From NCBI GenBank assembly GCA_034008185.1, contig CM067104.1:2137799-2201798 (forward strand): a DNA stretch of 64,000 nucleotides, written 5' to 3'. Made by a program: the position numbers and the translations under genes. Each line of letters opens with the position of its first letter. Position 1 is the stretch's first letter. The stretch comes from Gorsachius magnificus. Its lineage: Eukaryota > Chordata > Aves > Pelecaniformes > Ardeidae. This document shows positions 46,794 through 57,389 of the stretch, piece by piece. The notes beneath the pieces were generated by a model. That model was given only the letters and a program-made list of their open reading frames with translations. It ran no database searches and had not been told where the DNA came from.

Positions 46794-47535
46794 GCAGTGC
46801 TGAGGTGTGTCCTGGTTTCGGCTGGGATTGAGTTAATTTTCTTCCCAGTGGCTGGTGCAGCCCTGTGTTTGAGATTCAGGACCAGGAGAACGTTGATACC
46901 ACCCAGATGGTTCAGTTGGTGCTCAGCAGGGCTTACACCAGTCCAGGACTTTTCAGCTTCCCCTGCTCTGCCAGGGGCACAAGGAGCTGGCAGGGGGCAC
47001 GGCCAGGACAGCTGACCCCAACTGGCCCTAGGGCTATTCCAGGATGTCATGCCCAGTATAGAAACTGGGGGGAGTTGGCTGGGGGCAGTGATCGCTGCCT
47101 GGGGATGGGCTGGGCATCGGTCAGTGGGGGGTAAGCAACTGCATTGTGCATCACTTGGTTTGTATATTCTATTGTTGTTGTTGTTATTATTATTATCCTC
47201 TGCTGTTTTATTAAACTGTCTCTATCTCAACCCACGTGTTCGTACCTTTTTCTCGATTCTCTCCCCCATCCCACTAAACGGCTGGGGGAGTGAGTGAGCA
47301 GCTGGGTGGTGTTCAGCTGCCTGCTGGGTTAAACCACAACAAGGTAGGAAGAAAAAGGAGATCTCACCCTCGACAAAGCCAAAAGTGAACTGGATGAACT
47401 CTGCAGAGCCCTCAGTGGAGCCAAAGAGGAGCTTGGCCACGCACTGAAGGAATATCAGGACTTGCTGGGTGTGAAGGTAGCCCTGGGCATCGGGGTTGCC
47501 ATGTGCGGGAAGCTGCTGAAAGGAGAGGAGCGCGG
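46794..47535 (+). pseudogene. Keratin pseudogene 1: exon 7 remnant split by an LTR
   Basis: After the LTR, 47358-47540 reads in one frame GDLTLDKAKSELDELCRALS, then GAKEELGHALKEYQDLLG, VKVALGIGVAMCGKLLKGEE and RG, ending at a TAG. This lines up with the end of coil 2 in the neighbouring keratins (EYQELLN, VALDVEIA, KLLEGEE). The donor position is kept (GTAGAT at 47536). Before the LTR, GCAGTGCTGAGG at 46794-46805 matches the start of exon 7 in A (GCAGCTATTGCTGAGG). Invariant residues of the termination motif are lost (EIA to GVA, YRK to CGK), and no other exons of this gene were recognised. Confidence 0.78.
46808..47341 (+). mobile_element. Solo LTR of an endogenous retrovirus, inserted in keratin exon 7
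   Basis: 534 bases opening with TGTCCTGGTTTCGGCTGGG and closing with TTAAACCACAACA, i.e. TG...CA ends. It has a degraded TATA-like CCAGTATAGAAACTGG, a GTT/ATT microsatellite (47172-47198) and ATTAAA before TCTATCTCAACCCACG, a layout shared by a common avian ERV LTR family. Flanks AGGTG (46803-46807) and AGGTA (47342-47346) look like a five-base target duplication with one change. No internal retroviral genes are present. Confidence 0.82.
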
Positions 47536-47544
47536 GTAGATGCC

Positions 47545-50255
47545 TACCATGGGACCTGTTTCAGGGCATGAGTGGTGCAATGTTCCTTGTGTTAGAACAC
47601 AGAAAGAAATATAATAAGTGCAATATTTTATGAGCTGATTGGGTAATGAGTCCAGGTGGCATTATATTGGCTGTAATTAGAGCTGTAATGAGTTTTTAAT
47701 TATTACTAATTATCTATATTATGGGAGGGCCTCAGAAGCTACCAAGATTGCTTCCCTTGGGTTGGTCGCTGTGCAAATATACAGAGGAGACTCATCCGCT
47801 TTGTAGCTCTATCGGATACGACGGTGAGCGGCTGGTGAGCAGGAAATGTTTGCTTTGATGCGTGGTGCTGCTTTGTTGAACGCATTCTCTCCTGAGAGGC
47901 AATCTGCTTCTCCATCCCTCGCACTGTACTTACAGGGCGTGTGTCTCCGGAGCAGCTGGAGTCCTCCATCGTCCTGCAGGATGAGATGTTCAGAGCAGTG
48001 GAGCTGAGGTGCAGAGGTTATAGGAGGTTAAGTGTGGAAATCAGCATCCTTTGGTCCCTTATCCACCCTTCGAACAACAGCAGCAGTACCCCCAGCTCAC
48101 TCGCCTCCAACACGACTTGTCTAAGCTCAAAACTAGCTCAAGCACCCACCAGAAAACCTGCTGACTTTCTCAAGAGAGGCTGAATTCAGCATATCGTGAA
48201 AGCAGCAACAACCCCCAAACATCTGGGCTTGGGAGGTGTTTTAGAACCCGACAGTCAAAGACCTAAAAGCCTCTGTAAGCAAACACATGGACCAACGTAC
48301 CTAAAGCCACGTAGCTACCCAAGACATTTAGCTAAGGAGCAACGTGGAACTCTTCTGTTTGCTTTTTCAAGATGTGCTCCTGTTCTTTTCTTCTAGATGC
48401 CAAGACCCCTCCTTCCTTGCCTCTTTGGATCCTGGCTGCTCTTGCCTTGGATTCATCAGGAGTGAAACTGGTTCCATCGCCAGTCTCCAGGGGTGTCTTG
48501 TGCCAGTAGGGTGACTCTTGCTGACTGGCTTACTGAGGTCCAAAGAAGTCCTTGTCCTAGAGCATCATCTAGGGTTCTGCAGGAGAATTCGGGCCCTTCA
48601 TCTAAGTTAATATTCACCTCCACTTTGATTGTAGGGATTGTGCCACCAGCCAAGCGCCCTTCATCCCAGCCTTTTTTTCCTGTTTGATGGCAGCCCTGTT
48701 CCTCTGTGAGTGCTCAATGAACCTCAAGGAAATTGCGTCTCTGAAGAAAATACTTGCTCCCACATAGCCAGGTGACCTGGATGAGTGCTGCCCATGGCCA
48801 TGGGGTACCTCCAGCTCCCTCTTGGCCCCACTGCATCCAGTGCTCTCTCAGCTAGAGCTGGGACGGGTAGAGCAGGATTTGAAGAACTTACGGCAACCAC
48901 ATCATTTGTGTCTCATGCTGACAGCAAACCTTCCTCCTCTTCTTCCTCACACCCACTCTGGTTTGGATGCTGGTGCTTCTCATTGTGCTTCCACACTCAC
49001 TAGTTCTGCCCTAAGAGTGGGCTGATATACCTTTAGGTTTATACTCACAACCCCACAATCCACATTTTCTGACCAGCTCCATTGCTGGTGTCCATCAGGT
49101 CTAGATGAAAGTCCACATGACATGACAAAGCATGACATGGCATGTCACGTCACGGCACAGCATGGCATGCCACGGCATGACAATATCCACTCTTAAATAC
49201 AAGCATGGGTTGAAGCAAGTGTATGTCTCCTGTAGCCTGGGGACCAGGGCTTGCTGGGCAGACCTGATGAAGACAGGGTAGACATGGCCACAAAACTCCA
49301 GTAGAGGGCTTGCAGCCTGTGTGAGGGACACTGCCCTGTTCTCACACACACCTGAACCTGGTCTTGTCCTCTAGGCTGATGACAAATTGACTTTCCCATA
49401 AATTATCAGTCAGGCTGAGATGGGAATTTCAGGTTGCGTAGAAAACCACTACCTAAAGGAAGGACTGACTCTGTTCTTAGTGCAGTCAACGCTCACAAGT
49501 GACAGCCTGATGAAAGACAAAAGGACAAGGGTTGTGTTGCATTTGCCAGTAACCTCATCTGTGGCAGATCTGTCTGAACTGCAGGTCCTCTGCCTTGCCT
49601 GATCTTTAGGGGGTTTGATATGGGGCCAGAATCAACTGAAACAGGAACCAGTCCTTGTCTCAGACTTGGACAGCCACTTCATTCTGGTCCTGGAGGTCCT
49701 CAGGTCAGCCTCCCTTCCTCCTCCCCCTGAAATCCACCCTCTGAAGTCCCTGGAATATATTCTCTGGGGGTTTTTTGTGCCTCCACAGGTGTTTGAAATC
49801 TGCTGGAGTGAAGGCTGGGCTAGTGGCCAAGGAACCGAGCCCTTCAGCTGGCTTGCATTGCTCTCTGTTTGCCTCTCCAACCAAGCCTGGTTCCTTGCAG
49901 ACATATGAAGAGGAAACACAGTGACTGTCTATTGGAAGGTCTGTTTTTGTGCCATGGCCTTGTCTGGTTGAAGTAAAGTAGCTGAATGGGAGCAAGGGTG
50001 GCTCTGGTATTGTCATACCTGCCAGCAGCATGCCCTGCTTGAAATGCTTTTGGGCTGAGAAAGAAATGGCTTCTGTGGCTTTGCAGTAGGAGTCTCCCCA
50101 AAAATGGTGGGGACAGAAGTGTTTCTGACAGGTTGGAAGCTCTCAGCTGGGAGGGTGTTTTGGTGCTGAGTGCTCCTAAGGTGGTGTGGCAGATCTCTTT
50201 GGTGAAAACAGGTTGTCTGTTGGAAAAAGAGATGGTAGCTCCCCTCCATCACCTC
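47545..50255. other. Spacer between the two keratin pseudogene remnants
   Basis: No gene recognised. It holds a small low-complexity array at 49116-49183; otherwise nothing identifiable. Confidence 0.55.
49116..49183. repeat. Short CATGACATGG-like low-complexity array
   Basis: About 68 bases of repeated CATGACA, CATGGCA and CACGGCA modules. Several are self-complementary (GGCATGCC). Confidence 0.8.
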
Positions 50256-50259
50256 TGCT

Positions 50260-50400
50260 GGCATCCAAGAGGTCACCCTGACCCAAGGCTTCCTGGCACG
50301 GCTCAGCCTAGAAGTTGACCCTGACATCCAGAAGGTACAAATGCTGGACAAGGAGCAAATCAAGATCCTCAATGAAAACATTGCCTCCTTTGTTGACCAG
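50260..50400 (+). pseudogene. Keratin pseudogene 2: end of exon 1
   Basis: 47 codons read [40 protein letters not shown] and IASFVDQ, followed by a GTAGGA donor. This matches the H1/helix-initiation region of type II keratins ([32 protein letters not shown]). The invariant [11 protein letters not shown] has become [11 protein letters not shown], and a TAG at 50236-50238 is in frame just upstream, so no head is attached. KEQIKILN resembles the KRT1/2-clade neighbours. Best read as a dead gene copy separate from pseudogene 1, because it lies 3' of that exon 7. Confidence 0.75.
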
Positions 50401-51147
50401 GTAGGAGTTGTCATTTTTTCACTGTTAACACTTGTAAAGGCTTCTGGTGGGAAATGGCGTGCGGGGGTAGGTAGATGGGTCCCTTTTCTGGAAGTTTAGG
50501 TGGCCAAATTGGACCTTGGATGTGGGAGTTTACCTTGTGCTTGGGTCCGACAGGCTGTGATGGCCGAGGTTGCTCACCCCAGGCTACCAAAGCACTGGCA
50601 AATGCAACGGGATACTTCAGGCTCTGGGCATCCTTTGGCCACGCCGAGGGCTCAGGGGTTGTTTTTACACCAAGGCGAGCAGCAAACTGCTGCGCTGGAT
50701 TTTTTTTAAAGCACAGACTCTGCCAAGTGCCACTAGAGGGCTCAGAAAAGACTTTAAATGCATAAAAGAGAGATCTAAATTTCTCTGCTGCAGAGTGCTA
50801 GCAGGCTACCTCCCTGCAAGGCAGAGGGCCACCATGCCTGTGGCTCCAAGGGGTTTTGGTGACAACGTGCGAATGGTTTTGTTTGTACAGCACCTAGCGC
50901 TGGCGGCTGCTGGCCCTGACTGAGCTGAGTGACAATAAATAAAACAACGGCATTTAAAGCTGTTGTGTGTTGTTGACTGCTTCTGGCATGGGAAGAATTG
51001 AAAGCAGCATGATTTGGGAAAGACCGTGACCCCTTGAGTCATAGGGTGACTTCTAGCAGCCTGCAACTGGCTTGGCTCTTCCCAGCGGTGGCGTGCCCGT
51101 TGTTCCGGTGTGCAAATCTGCCTCTGTTCCTGCGGACTGGCATTCCT

Positions 51148-51218
51148 CTGCCTCGGTGAGCAAAGTGCAGCTGCAGGCCAGGGTGGAAATGGTTGATGGA
51201 TGAGATAATTCCCGGGAT
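51148..51218 (+). pseudogene. Keratin pseudogene 2: probable exon 4 remnant
   Basis: Reads SVSKVQLQARVEMVD, then after a one-base shift DEII. This aligns with the exon 4 peptide [20 protein letters not shown] of the KRT4-like gene. It has a frameshift and no clear splice sites. It lies 0.75 kb after the exon 1 remnant, in the correct order and strand. Confidence 0.55.
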
Positions 51219-51229
51219 GCTAGTACTTC

Positions 51230-52415
51230 AGTTCCATCCCTCTTGGGCTGTGTAGCAACGCTGATAATTTCCTGCTAACCTGGGCAAGAGTTGCAGTGTG
51301 TCCCCTGACAGGGCTGAGGGCTCAGCGGATTTTTCTTCTTCTCCAAACCAGAGTTTGAAGTGGGACCAGGGGGAATTTCCTTTGATAAAGGAAAACTTTT
51401 GAGCGGCAGCTCATCATGGGTTCTTCTCAGAGAGCCAGGACTGCCCATGGTCATTGTCTGAAACCGATGTACCACAACACGAGGTGCTGTGTTGGGGGGT
51501 TTGGGTGATCAAACCAGCCTTCATAGGTTTTATGATACTCTCCCACCGAAGACAAGCCATACCAAATGCTGCCCTGTGAAGCTTGCCTGAAATCCTACAG
51601 ACTTACATTGCGTGCAGTCATAGCAGCCCCCACGTTGTGCACTTGCGTGATGAATACTGCTGCAGCCCAGCCTGGGCCTCTGAGCACATTTTTCCATCCC
51701 CAGATCTTCCCCAAGGTCTATAGCCAGCACGTTAACAGATCCCCCGGGCCGTGAGACAGGCAGCCAAATACCATACCCTACCCAGATAGCTTTCCCAGAT
51801 CAGAGGGACATGGCAGCCTGAACCACCAACCAACAACTTGTGCTGTGCACGAGCAGGCACAAAATGTGCGTGGTCCTGAGGAGCGCTGGTGGGAGGCGAT
51901 GGCATGCTGCCCTCCCCGGGCCCATTGCACCACCAGCTCAAAGGTGCATGTCAGCAAGCCATGCCCAACCTACCATGCAAAACCTGCTGGCCCAGACCCA
52001 AACAGTGCGCCATGGCAGCGCTCCAAAAGCGATCTGACACTCTTCTGGCATGCAGCAAGAGTGAGGTGGCTTCCAGGCTCAGCTTCTTTGGAAAAAGCTG
52101 ATTTAAGGGCTTGGCAAGCAGATAACATTGTGCAGTTGCTGCTGTGAACTGGAGCTTTCCACTGGGAGATGCCATGAAATAGGAACTCATTGACTTGTGG
52201 GGGGAGCACCAGGTCCCGAGTTTTGGACACCGTATGACCTTGGTGTCTGGTTAAAGAAGTGTGGGACTGGGGCAAAGTCAGCGTGATGGGACAGATCTTC
52301 CAGGGATAGTACCATTCATGATGGTCTAAAGTCCTCCTGAAAGTAAGATAACTCAGGATGCCACAGGTCTCTTGAGGATGAATGCTGGGGAATCTTGTAC
52401 CTTTGTGTTGAGGCC
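51230..52415. other. Spacer without recognisable genes
   Basis: No keratin exons or repeat families could be identified with confidence. Further exons of pseudogene 2 would be expected here but are not visible. Confidence 0.5.
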
Positions 52416-52419
52416 AACG

Positions 52420-52950
52420 GCATCCTGGCTTGTATCAGGAGTGGTGTGGCCAGCAGGAGCAGGGCCTCCCCTCGAATGCTGGGGTCAGGGTTGGGCCCCT
52501 CCCTCCCCGAAGGACCTGGGGGGGCTGGAGCGTGTCCAGAGAAGGGGGGGAGGGGTCTGGAGCCCCAGGCTGCTGGGAAGCAGCTGGGGGGGCAGCCGGA
52601 GCAGGGAGGCTGGGGGAGCCCCCGCCCCCTGCCTGGGGGGGGGGGCCGGGGGGGCGGGCTCTGCTCCCAGGGAAGGGGCGATGGGACGAGGGGCACCGGC
52701 CTCAAGTTGTGCCAGGGCGGGTTGGGTTGGCCATGGGGAACAATTCCTCCCCTCAAGGAGTGGTCAAGCCTGGAAGGGGCTGCCCGGAGCGGTGGGGGGG
52801 TCCCCATCCCTGGAGGGGTTCAAAACCCGTGGGGACGTGGCCCTTGGGGACAGGGTTTAGCAGGCACGGGGGGTTGGGCTGATGTTGGCCGTGATGATCT
52901 TGGAGGTCGTTTCCAGCCATCATGATTCAATTCTAGGATTCTGTGATTTT
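52420..52950 (+). mobile_element. CR1 LINE 3' fragment
   Basis: Contains GGGGCTGGAGCGTGTCCAGA, CTCAAGTTGTGCCAGG, GGTTGGCCATGGGGAACAAT and the terminal TTCTAGGATTCTGTGAT. Confidence 0.88.
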
Positions 52951-52959
52951 TGTTTGTGT

Positions 52960-53237
52960 TAATGGTGAAAGGGTGATGAAACCAGAGGATTTGGGTTGGC
53001 CATGGGGAACAATTCCTTCCCCAAAGGGCTGTCAGGCGCTGGAAGGGGCTGCCCGGCGCTGGAAGGGGCTGCCCAGGGAAGGGGTCGAGTCCCCGTCCCT
53101 GCGGGTGTTTAACAGCCGGGCAGAGGCGGGGCTGAGGGCCGGGGTTTGGGGGTGGGATGGCAGGGGTAGGGGAACAGTTGGGCTGGGGGAGCTGAATGGG
53201 CTTTTCCAGCCTAAATGAGTCCAGGATTCTATGAAAT
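52960..53237 (+). mobile_element. Second CR1 LINE 3' fragment, adjacent
   Basis: Repeats GGTTGGCCATGGGGAACAAT, then GGCGCTGGAAGGGGCTGCCC (doubled), GGTTTGGGGGTGGGATGGCA and the end CCAGGATTCTATGAAATG. Confidence 0.9.
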
Positions 53238-53475
53238 GCAGTTTTTGGTCCTCGTTGCATTCTCCACCAGTCAGACCATTGAAAACCCAGGAGAGACTGG
53301 TGGAACGTGGCTTGTCTGAAACTGTGGGCATGCGCAACATACCTGGCAGAACCCCTCTGATGGAAGAGTCCTCCTGGCTAAGAAATGCCATCCTTTAAAT
53401 CACCACTGTCCTTATCTCTAAGGTTGTGTTAAAAGAAACCTTGACCAACTCTGCTATTATATGGGGAAAGAAAGA

Positions 53476-53650
53476 TACACAGAATCCCAGAATCCCAGCA
53501 TGGCAAGGGTTGGAAGGGACCTTGGGAGATCACCCAGTCCAACCCTTCTGTTAAAGCAGGTTCACCTAGAGCATGTTACACAGGACATACTTTCAAGGAT
53601 GGATTCTCCAGAGGGGGAATCACCTTCTGGAGGTGGTGGCCTCTCTTCAT
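53476..53650 (-). mobile_element. CR1-like LINE 3' fragment, antisense
   Basis: CACAGAATCCCAGAATCCCA, GGGTTGGAAGGGACCTTGGG and CACCCAGTCCAACCC match another CR1 subfamily terminus in reverse. Confidence 0.78.
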
Positions 53651-53659
53651 CAGCTTTGC

Positions 53660-54860
53660 GAAGAACTTAAATGGCTGGATTAGCCAAAATACTTCCCTTC
53701 AGATGCCTATACTAGGTGACTTTTCTTCAGACCTTTCCCTTGCTGGGCAGGAGGTCCCATCTGAGAATTATCAAAGTTCTGGTGCTTTTTGTGTTGCTTT
53801 ACCTTTTCTCCACCTGTTTTGTTGTCCTGTGGACGCTGTTATTGCTGCTGCAGAGCTAATGATGGCAATTGAGGTTCCAATAACTCAAAAGTGATTTACT
53901 CAATTGATCACAAAGTCTGACCTTGATTGGATTAATTATTAGCTCTCAGTCAATTGGGAGTCCAGCCCAGGTGATACGTAAGTGTGATTGGGTGTGGTGA
54001 ACTTCACAGATGTAATGACACTCTGCCCGGAGAAGGCAGCACTGGGACCCACTGCCTCTGTAGGCTGCTAATCATGTTGTTTACTGGATTCTGAACTTCT
54101 GCCAGAATTATTTCCAGCTGTTTCAACTTCCTGTGGAAGGGATGTTATTAAAATTGTTCTCCACCATAAACAGTGTCTTTTGATGTTTGCCGGCCCCCTC
54201 TTTGCATGTTCTCTACTTCCGTGCTCTCACCAAGTGAAGCAGTCCCCGAGGTCCCAAGCCCCTAGAGAGGGCACTCCCGTGAGCACTGATTGCTGACGTT
54301 CCAGCAACTCCCTTATTCCCTCTGTAGATCTTGATCTAGAAGCTGCCCTAATATTTTCCTCTATTTAGATCATGAACGCCATGTACATTGACTATTTTTT
54401 TCCTGGGAAGCAGCCACACACAGGAAAAAGTCCTGTTTCCTCATGACACCTGATGCATTTAACCTGGAGTTCAACCCCGTTTCCTCTTCATCCTCACTTT
54501 TTTTCTTCCCCCGCCCCCCGCAGGCCGTATCTCCCTCCCTCCCGAAACCCTTTGGAGATTTCATCTCTGCCTCGCTCCAGAACCACACGCCCCAGCTCAA
54601 GGGCATCAGCTGCAGGTTTGCTGTGTGCGCAGGAATCGGGTTTTGCTCAGCCTTTAGGAGATCTCAGGGATCAGAGAGCACGATTATTTTGCATTAGGTT
54701 AGACAATAAAGTAAAGAAAGCAATAAGCTTCCACTTCACCCACTCACTGCGGTCGTTAATAATAACAGCAATAGAAAAATTACTTTGCTGTTTTCACACA
54801 TGACATTAAATCAATAATTTCACATTCTTGTAGAAGAAATAAGAGATTAGCAGATATCAT
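53660..54860. other. Spacer without recognisable genes
   Basis: AT-richer sequence with no identifiable keratin exon, RNA gene or repeat family. Confidence 0.55.
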
Positions 54861-54861
54861 C

Positions 54862-55392
54862 ATCTGATGAGACCCCACCTGGGGCACTGCGTCCAGTTCT
54901 GGGCTCCCCGGCTCAAGGAGGTTGAGGACCTACTGGAGAGAGTTCAGAGGAGGGCAACAAGGATGATGGGGGGACTGGAGCATCTCCCCTACGAGGAAAG
55001 GCTGAGGGAGCTGGGCTTGTTCAGCCTGGAGAAGAGAAGGCTGAGAGGGGACCTCATCAACACCTACAAATATCTCAAGGGTGGAAGTCACAAGGATGGA
55101 GCCAGACTCTTCCTAGTGGTGCCCAGCACCAGGACAAGGGACCATGGGCACAACCTGAAGCAGAAGAGGTTCCAGGTGAACGGGAGGAAGAACTTCTTGA
55201 CTGTGAGGGTGCCCAGCCCTGGCCCAGGCTGCCCAGGGGGGCTGTGGAGTCTCCTTCTCTGGAGATATTCAACCCCTGCCTGGACGCTGCCCTGTGCCCC
55301 CTGCTCTGGGTGAGCCTGCTTGAGCAGGGGGGTGGCACTGGGTGAGCTCCCGAGGGCTTCACCAACCCTTGTGATTCTGTGATTTTGTGATA
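54862..55392 (+). mobile_element. CR1 LINE 3' fragment
   Basis: Opens CATCTGATGAGACCCCACCT and GGGGCACTGCGTCCAGTTCT, continues CTGGAGAAGAGAAGGCTGAG and ends near TTGTGATTCTGTGATTTTG. It includes a spurious 148-residue ORF from the end of ORF2/3' UTR. Confidence 0.92.
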
Positions 55393-55394
55393 AT

Positions 55395-56190
55395 TATGAT
55401 TAGTATTTTCTGAATAGATAATTTAATAGTAGAGGTGGTTGCAAGCAAGTTATTGACTTGTTTACCCTCCCATTAACCCAGAATTAGCCATTTCTTAAAA
55501 TTAGTCATTTGTAAGGTAAAGTAATATGTTGTTTTGTTCTCGAAGAATATCCAGACCTGAGACTAAGGCCAAGCCTTAGCTCAGCCCACTTCTCTCCCCA
55601 TCAAAGGGTCTCAAGCAGGCAAGACAAAGGTGGGAAGTGACCAACCCCTAGAAGAGGGGACCTACCCCACACCAGCTAGAACCCATCCTGCCAAGCTCCA
55701 GCTTTCTCAAAGTCAAAGGTCTAGTCTGAAGCCATCACACAGGCTCCCGGCACAGTCAAGGAGAGAGGTTCGTGGCTGCAGGGGCAGCTCTCCTTGCTCC
55801 TTATAGGCTTTCCACCACTTCCCGTGCTGCATCTCCTCAGCTTGCCTTGCTGTCGTTGTCCTTACGAACTGAGCACTTGGTTCCAGCCTCTTACAGGTTG
55901 GTCTGTGCTGCCCCTGACCTCTTGGTCTCCACCTCATTCTGCTTATTGTCTTTCCTCCACTCAAAAAGAAATCACTCACATGCAAAGAGATGCACTGTTG
56001 CTTCTTACCATCTGAAATGCTGTGGTCCACCAGTCGCTTCCTTATGTCCATGTTATGGAGCAGCTCCTGATGGAGAAGCTAATGATGGGTATGGTCCCAA
56101 ACTCCTCCACTGAGCTCACATTGCTTGGAGAGTCCAGCTCTGCCCCGGTCATCTTCGATCCTACCATGGCTTTTGTGCTATTTGACCAAA
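55395..56190. other. Spacer without recognisable genes
   Basis: No recognisable gene or repeat before the long CR1 copy begins. Confidence 0.55.
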
Positions 56191-56194
56191 GCAT

Positions 56195-57385
56195 GATGGA
56201 GTGACTGCATCAGTGGACAAGGGAAAACCAACGGATGTCATCTATCCAGACTTCTGCAAGGCCTTTGGTACTGCCCCCCAGCATCCTTCTTCCTAAATTG
56301 GGGAGCTATGGTTTTGATGGGTGGACCGTTCAGTGGATGAGGAACTGGCTGGATGGTCACATCTGTAGGGTAGTGGTCAATGACTCAATGTCCAAATGGA
56401 GACTGGTGACCAGTAGTGGCCCTCAGGGGTCTATACTGGGACCAGTGTGTTTAATATCTTCATCAGTGACTCAGTGAGATCAAGCGCACCCTCATCGTGT
56501 TTGCAGGTGACCCCAAGCTGAGCGGTGCGGCTGAGACGCCAGCAGGGTGGGACGGCATCCAGAGGGACCCAGCCAAGCTGGAGAGGGGGGGGTCATGGGA
56601 ACCTCATGAGGTTCAACAAGGCCAAGGGCAAGGTCCTGCCCCTGGGTGGGGGCAATCCCTGGGATCCATCCAGGGATGAGGGGAAGGAGAGCAGCCCTGC
56701 CCAGAGGGACCTGGGGGTGCTGGGGGACGAAAAGCTGGGCATGAGCTGGCCATGGGCGCTGGCAGCCCAGAAGCCAACCCTGCCCTGGGCTGCATCCCCA
56801 GCAGCGGGGCCAGCGGGGCCAGGGGGGGGATTGTGCCCCTCTGCTCCGCTCCGCTGAGACCCCCCCCGGAGCCCTGCGCCCAGCTCGGGAGCCCTCGGCA
56901 CAAGGAGGACCTGGACCTGTTGGAGCGGGGCCAGAGGGGGCCACAAAAATGCTGCGAGGGCTGGAGCCCCTCTGCTGCGGGGCCGGGCTGGGAGAGTTGG
57001 GGGGGTTCAGCCTGGGGAAGAGGAGGCTGCGGGGGGACCTGATTGCGGCCGCTCAGGGCTTCAAGGGGGCCCCCAGGGAAGACGGGGACAAGCTTTTGAG
57101 CAGGGCTGGGCCAGGACACGGGGGGATGGTTTGAAACTGAAGCAGGGGAGGTTTAGGCTGGATCTAAGGAAGAAATTCTTTGCAGGGAGGGTGGTGAAAC
57201 CCTGGCAGGGGTTGCCCAGAGAGGGGCTGGAGGCCCCCTCCCTGGGAACATCCCAGGCCAGGTTGGCCGGGGCTTTGAGGAACCTGGTCTGGTTAAAGGT
57301 GTCCTTGCTCCTGCGGGGAGGTTGGGCTGGGTGACCCTAAAGGTCCCTTCCAACCCAAAGTGTTCTGTGATTCTATGATTTCCAC
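56195..57385 (+). mobile_element. Longer CR1 LINE with 3' end of ORF2 (reverse transcriptase), decayed
   Basis: The longest CR1 copy in the window, about 1.2 kb. The 5' part encodes fragments of CR1 reverse transcriptase ([15 protein letters not shown] and [12 protein letters not shown], in the region of the conserved SGVPQGSVLGP-like motif), broken by frameshifts. The 3' part runs through the C-terminal region and the 3' UTR (GAAACTGAAGCAGGGGAGG) to TGTTCTGTGATTCTATGAT. Non-functional. Confidence 0.9.
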
Positions 57386-57389
57386 AAAT

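Noticed and set aside
47941..48183. Possible keratin exon after pseudogene 1 (EQLESSIVLQDEMF), preceded by TTACAG
   Set aside because: Similarity to the exon 2 peptide [10 protein letters not shown] is too short, and the order after exon 7 would be wrong.
49896..49925. TTGCAG followed by ACATATGAAGAGGAAAC, resembling a keratin exon 3 start (TATGAAGAGGAAATAAAC)
   Set aside because: Only about 15 bases match and a stop follows at once; could be a remnant but cannot be supported.
50833..50945. 24-codon ORF with a good start context (GCCACCATG) and AATAAATAAA just after
   Set aside because: The second half (TTTGTACAGCACCTAGC and on) looks like an old dispersed repeat, and there is no homolog or conservation evidence.
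54523..54616. Exon-like segment after CCCCGCAG (KPFGDFISASLQNHTPQLKG)
   Set aside because: Acceptor-like start, but no clear donor, no recognisable family and no neighbouring exons.
54867..55313. 148-residue ORF beginning MRPHLGHCVQFWAPRLKEVE
   Set aside because: It is the end of CR1 ORF2 and 3' UTR read through; part of the CR1 copy, not a host gene.
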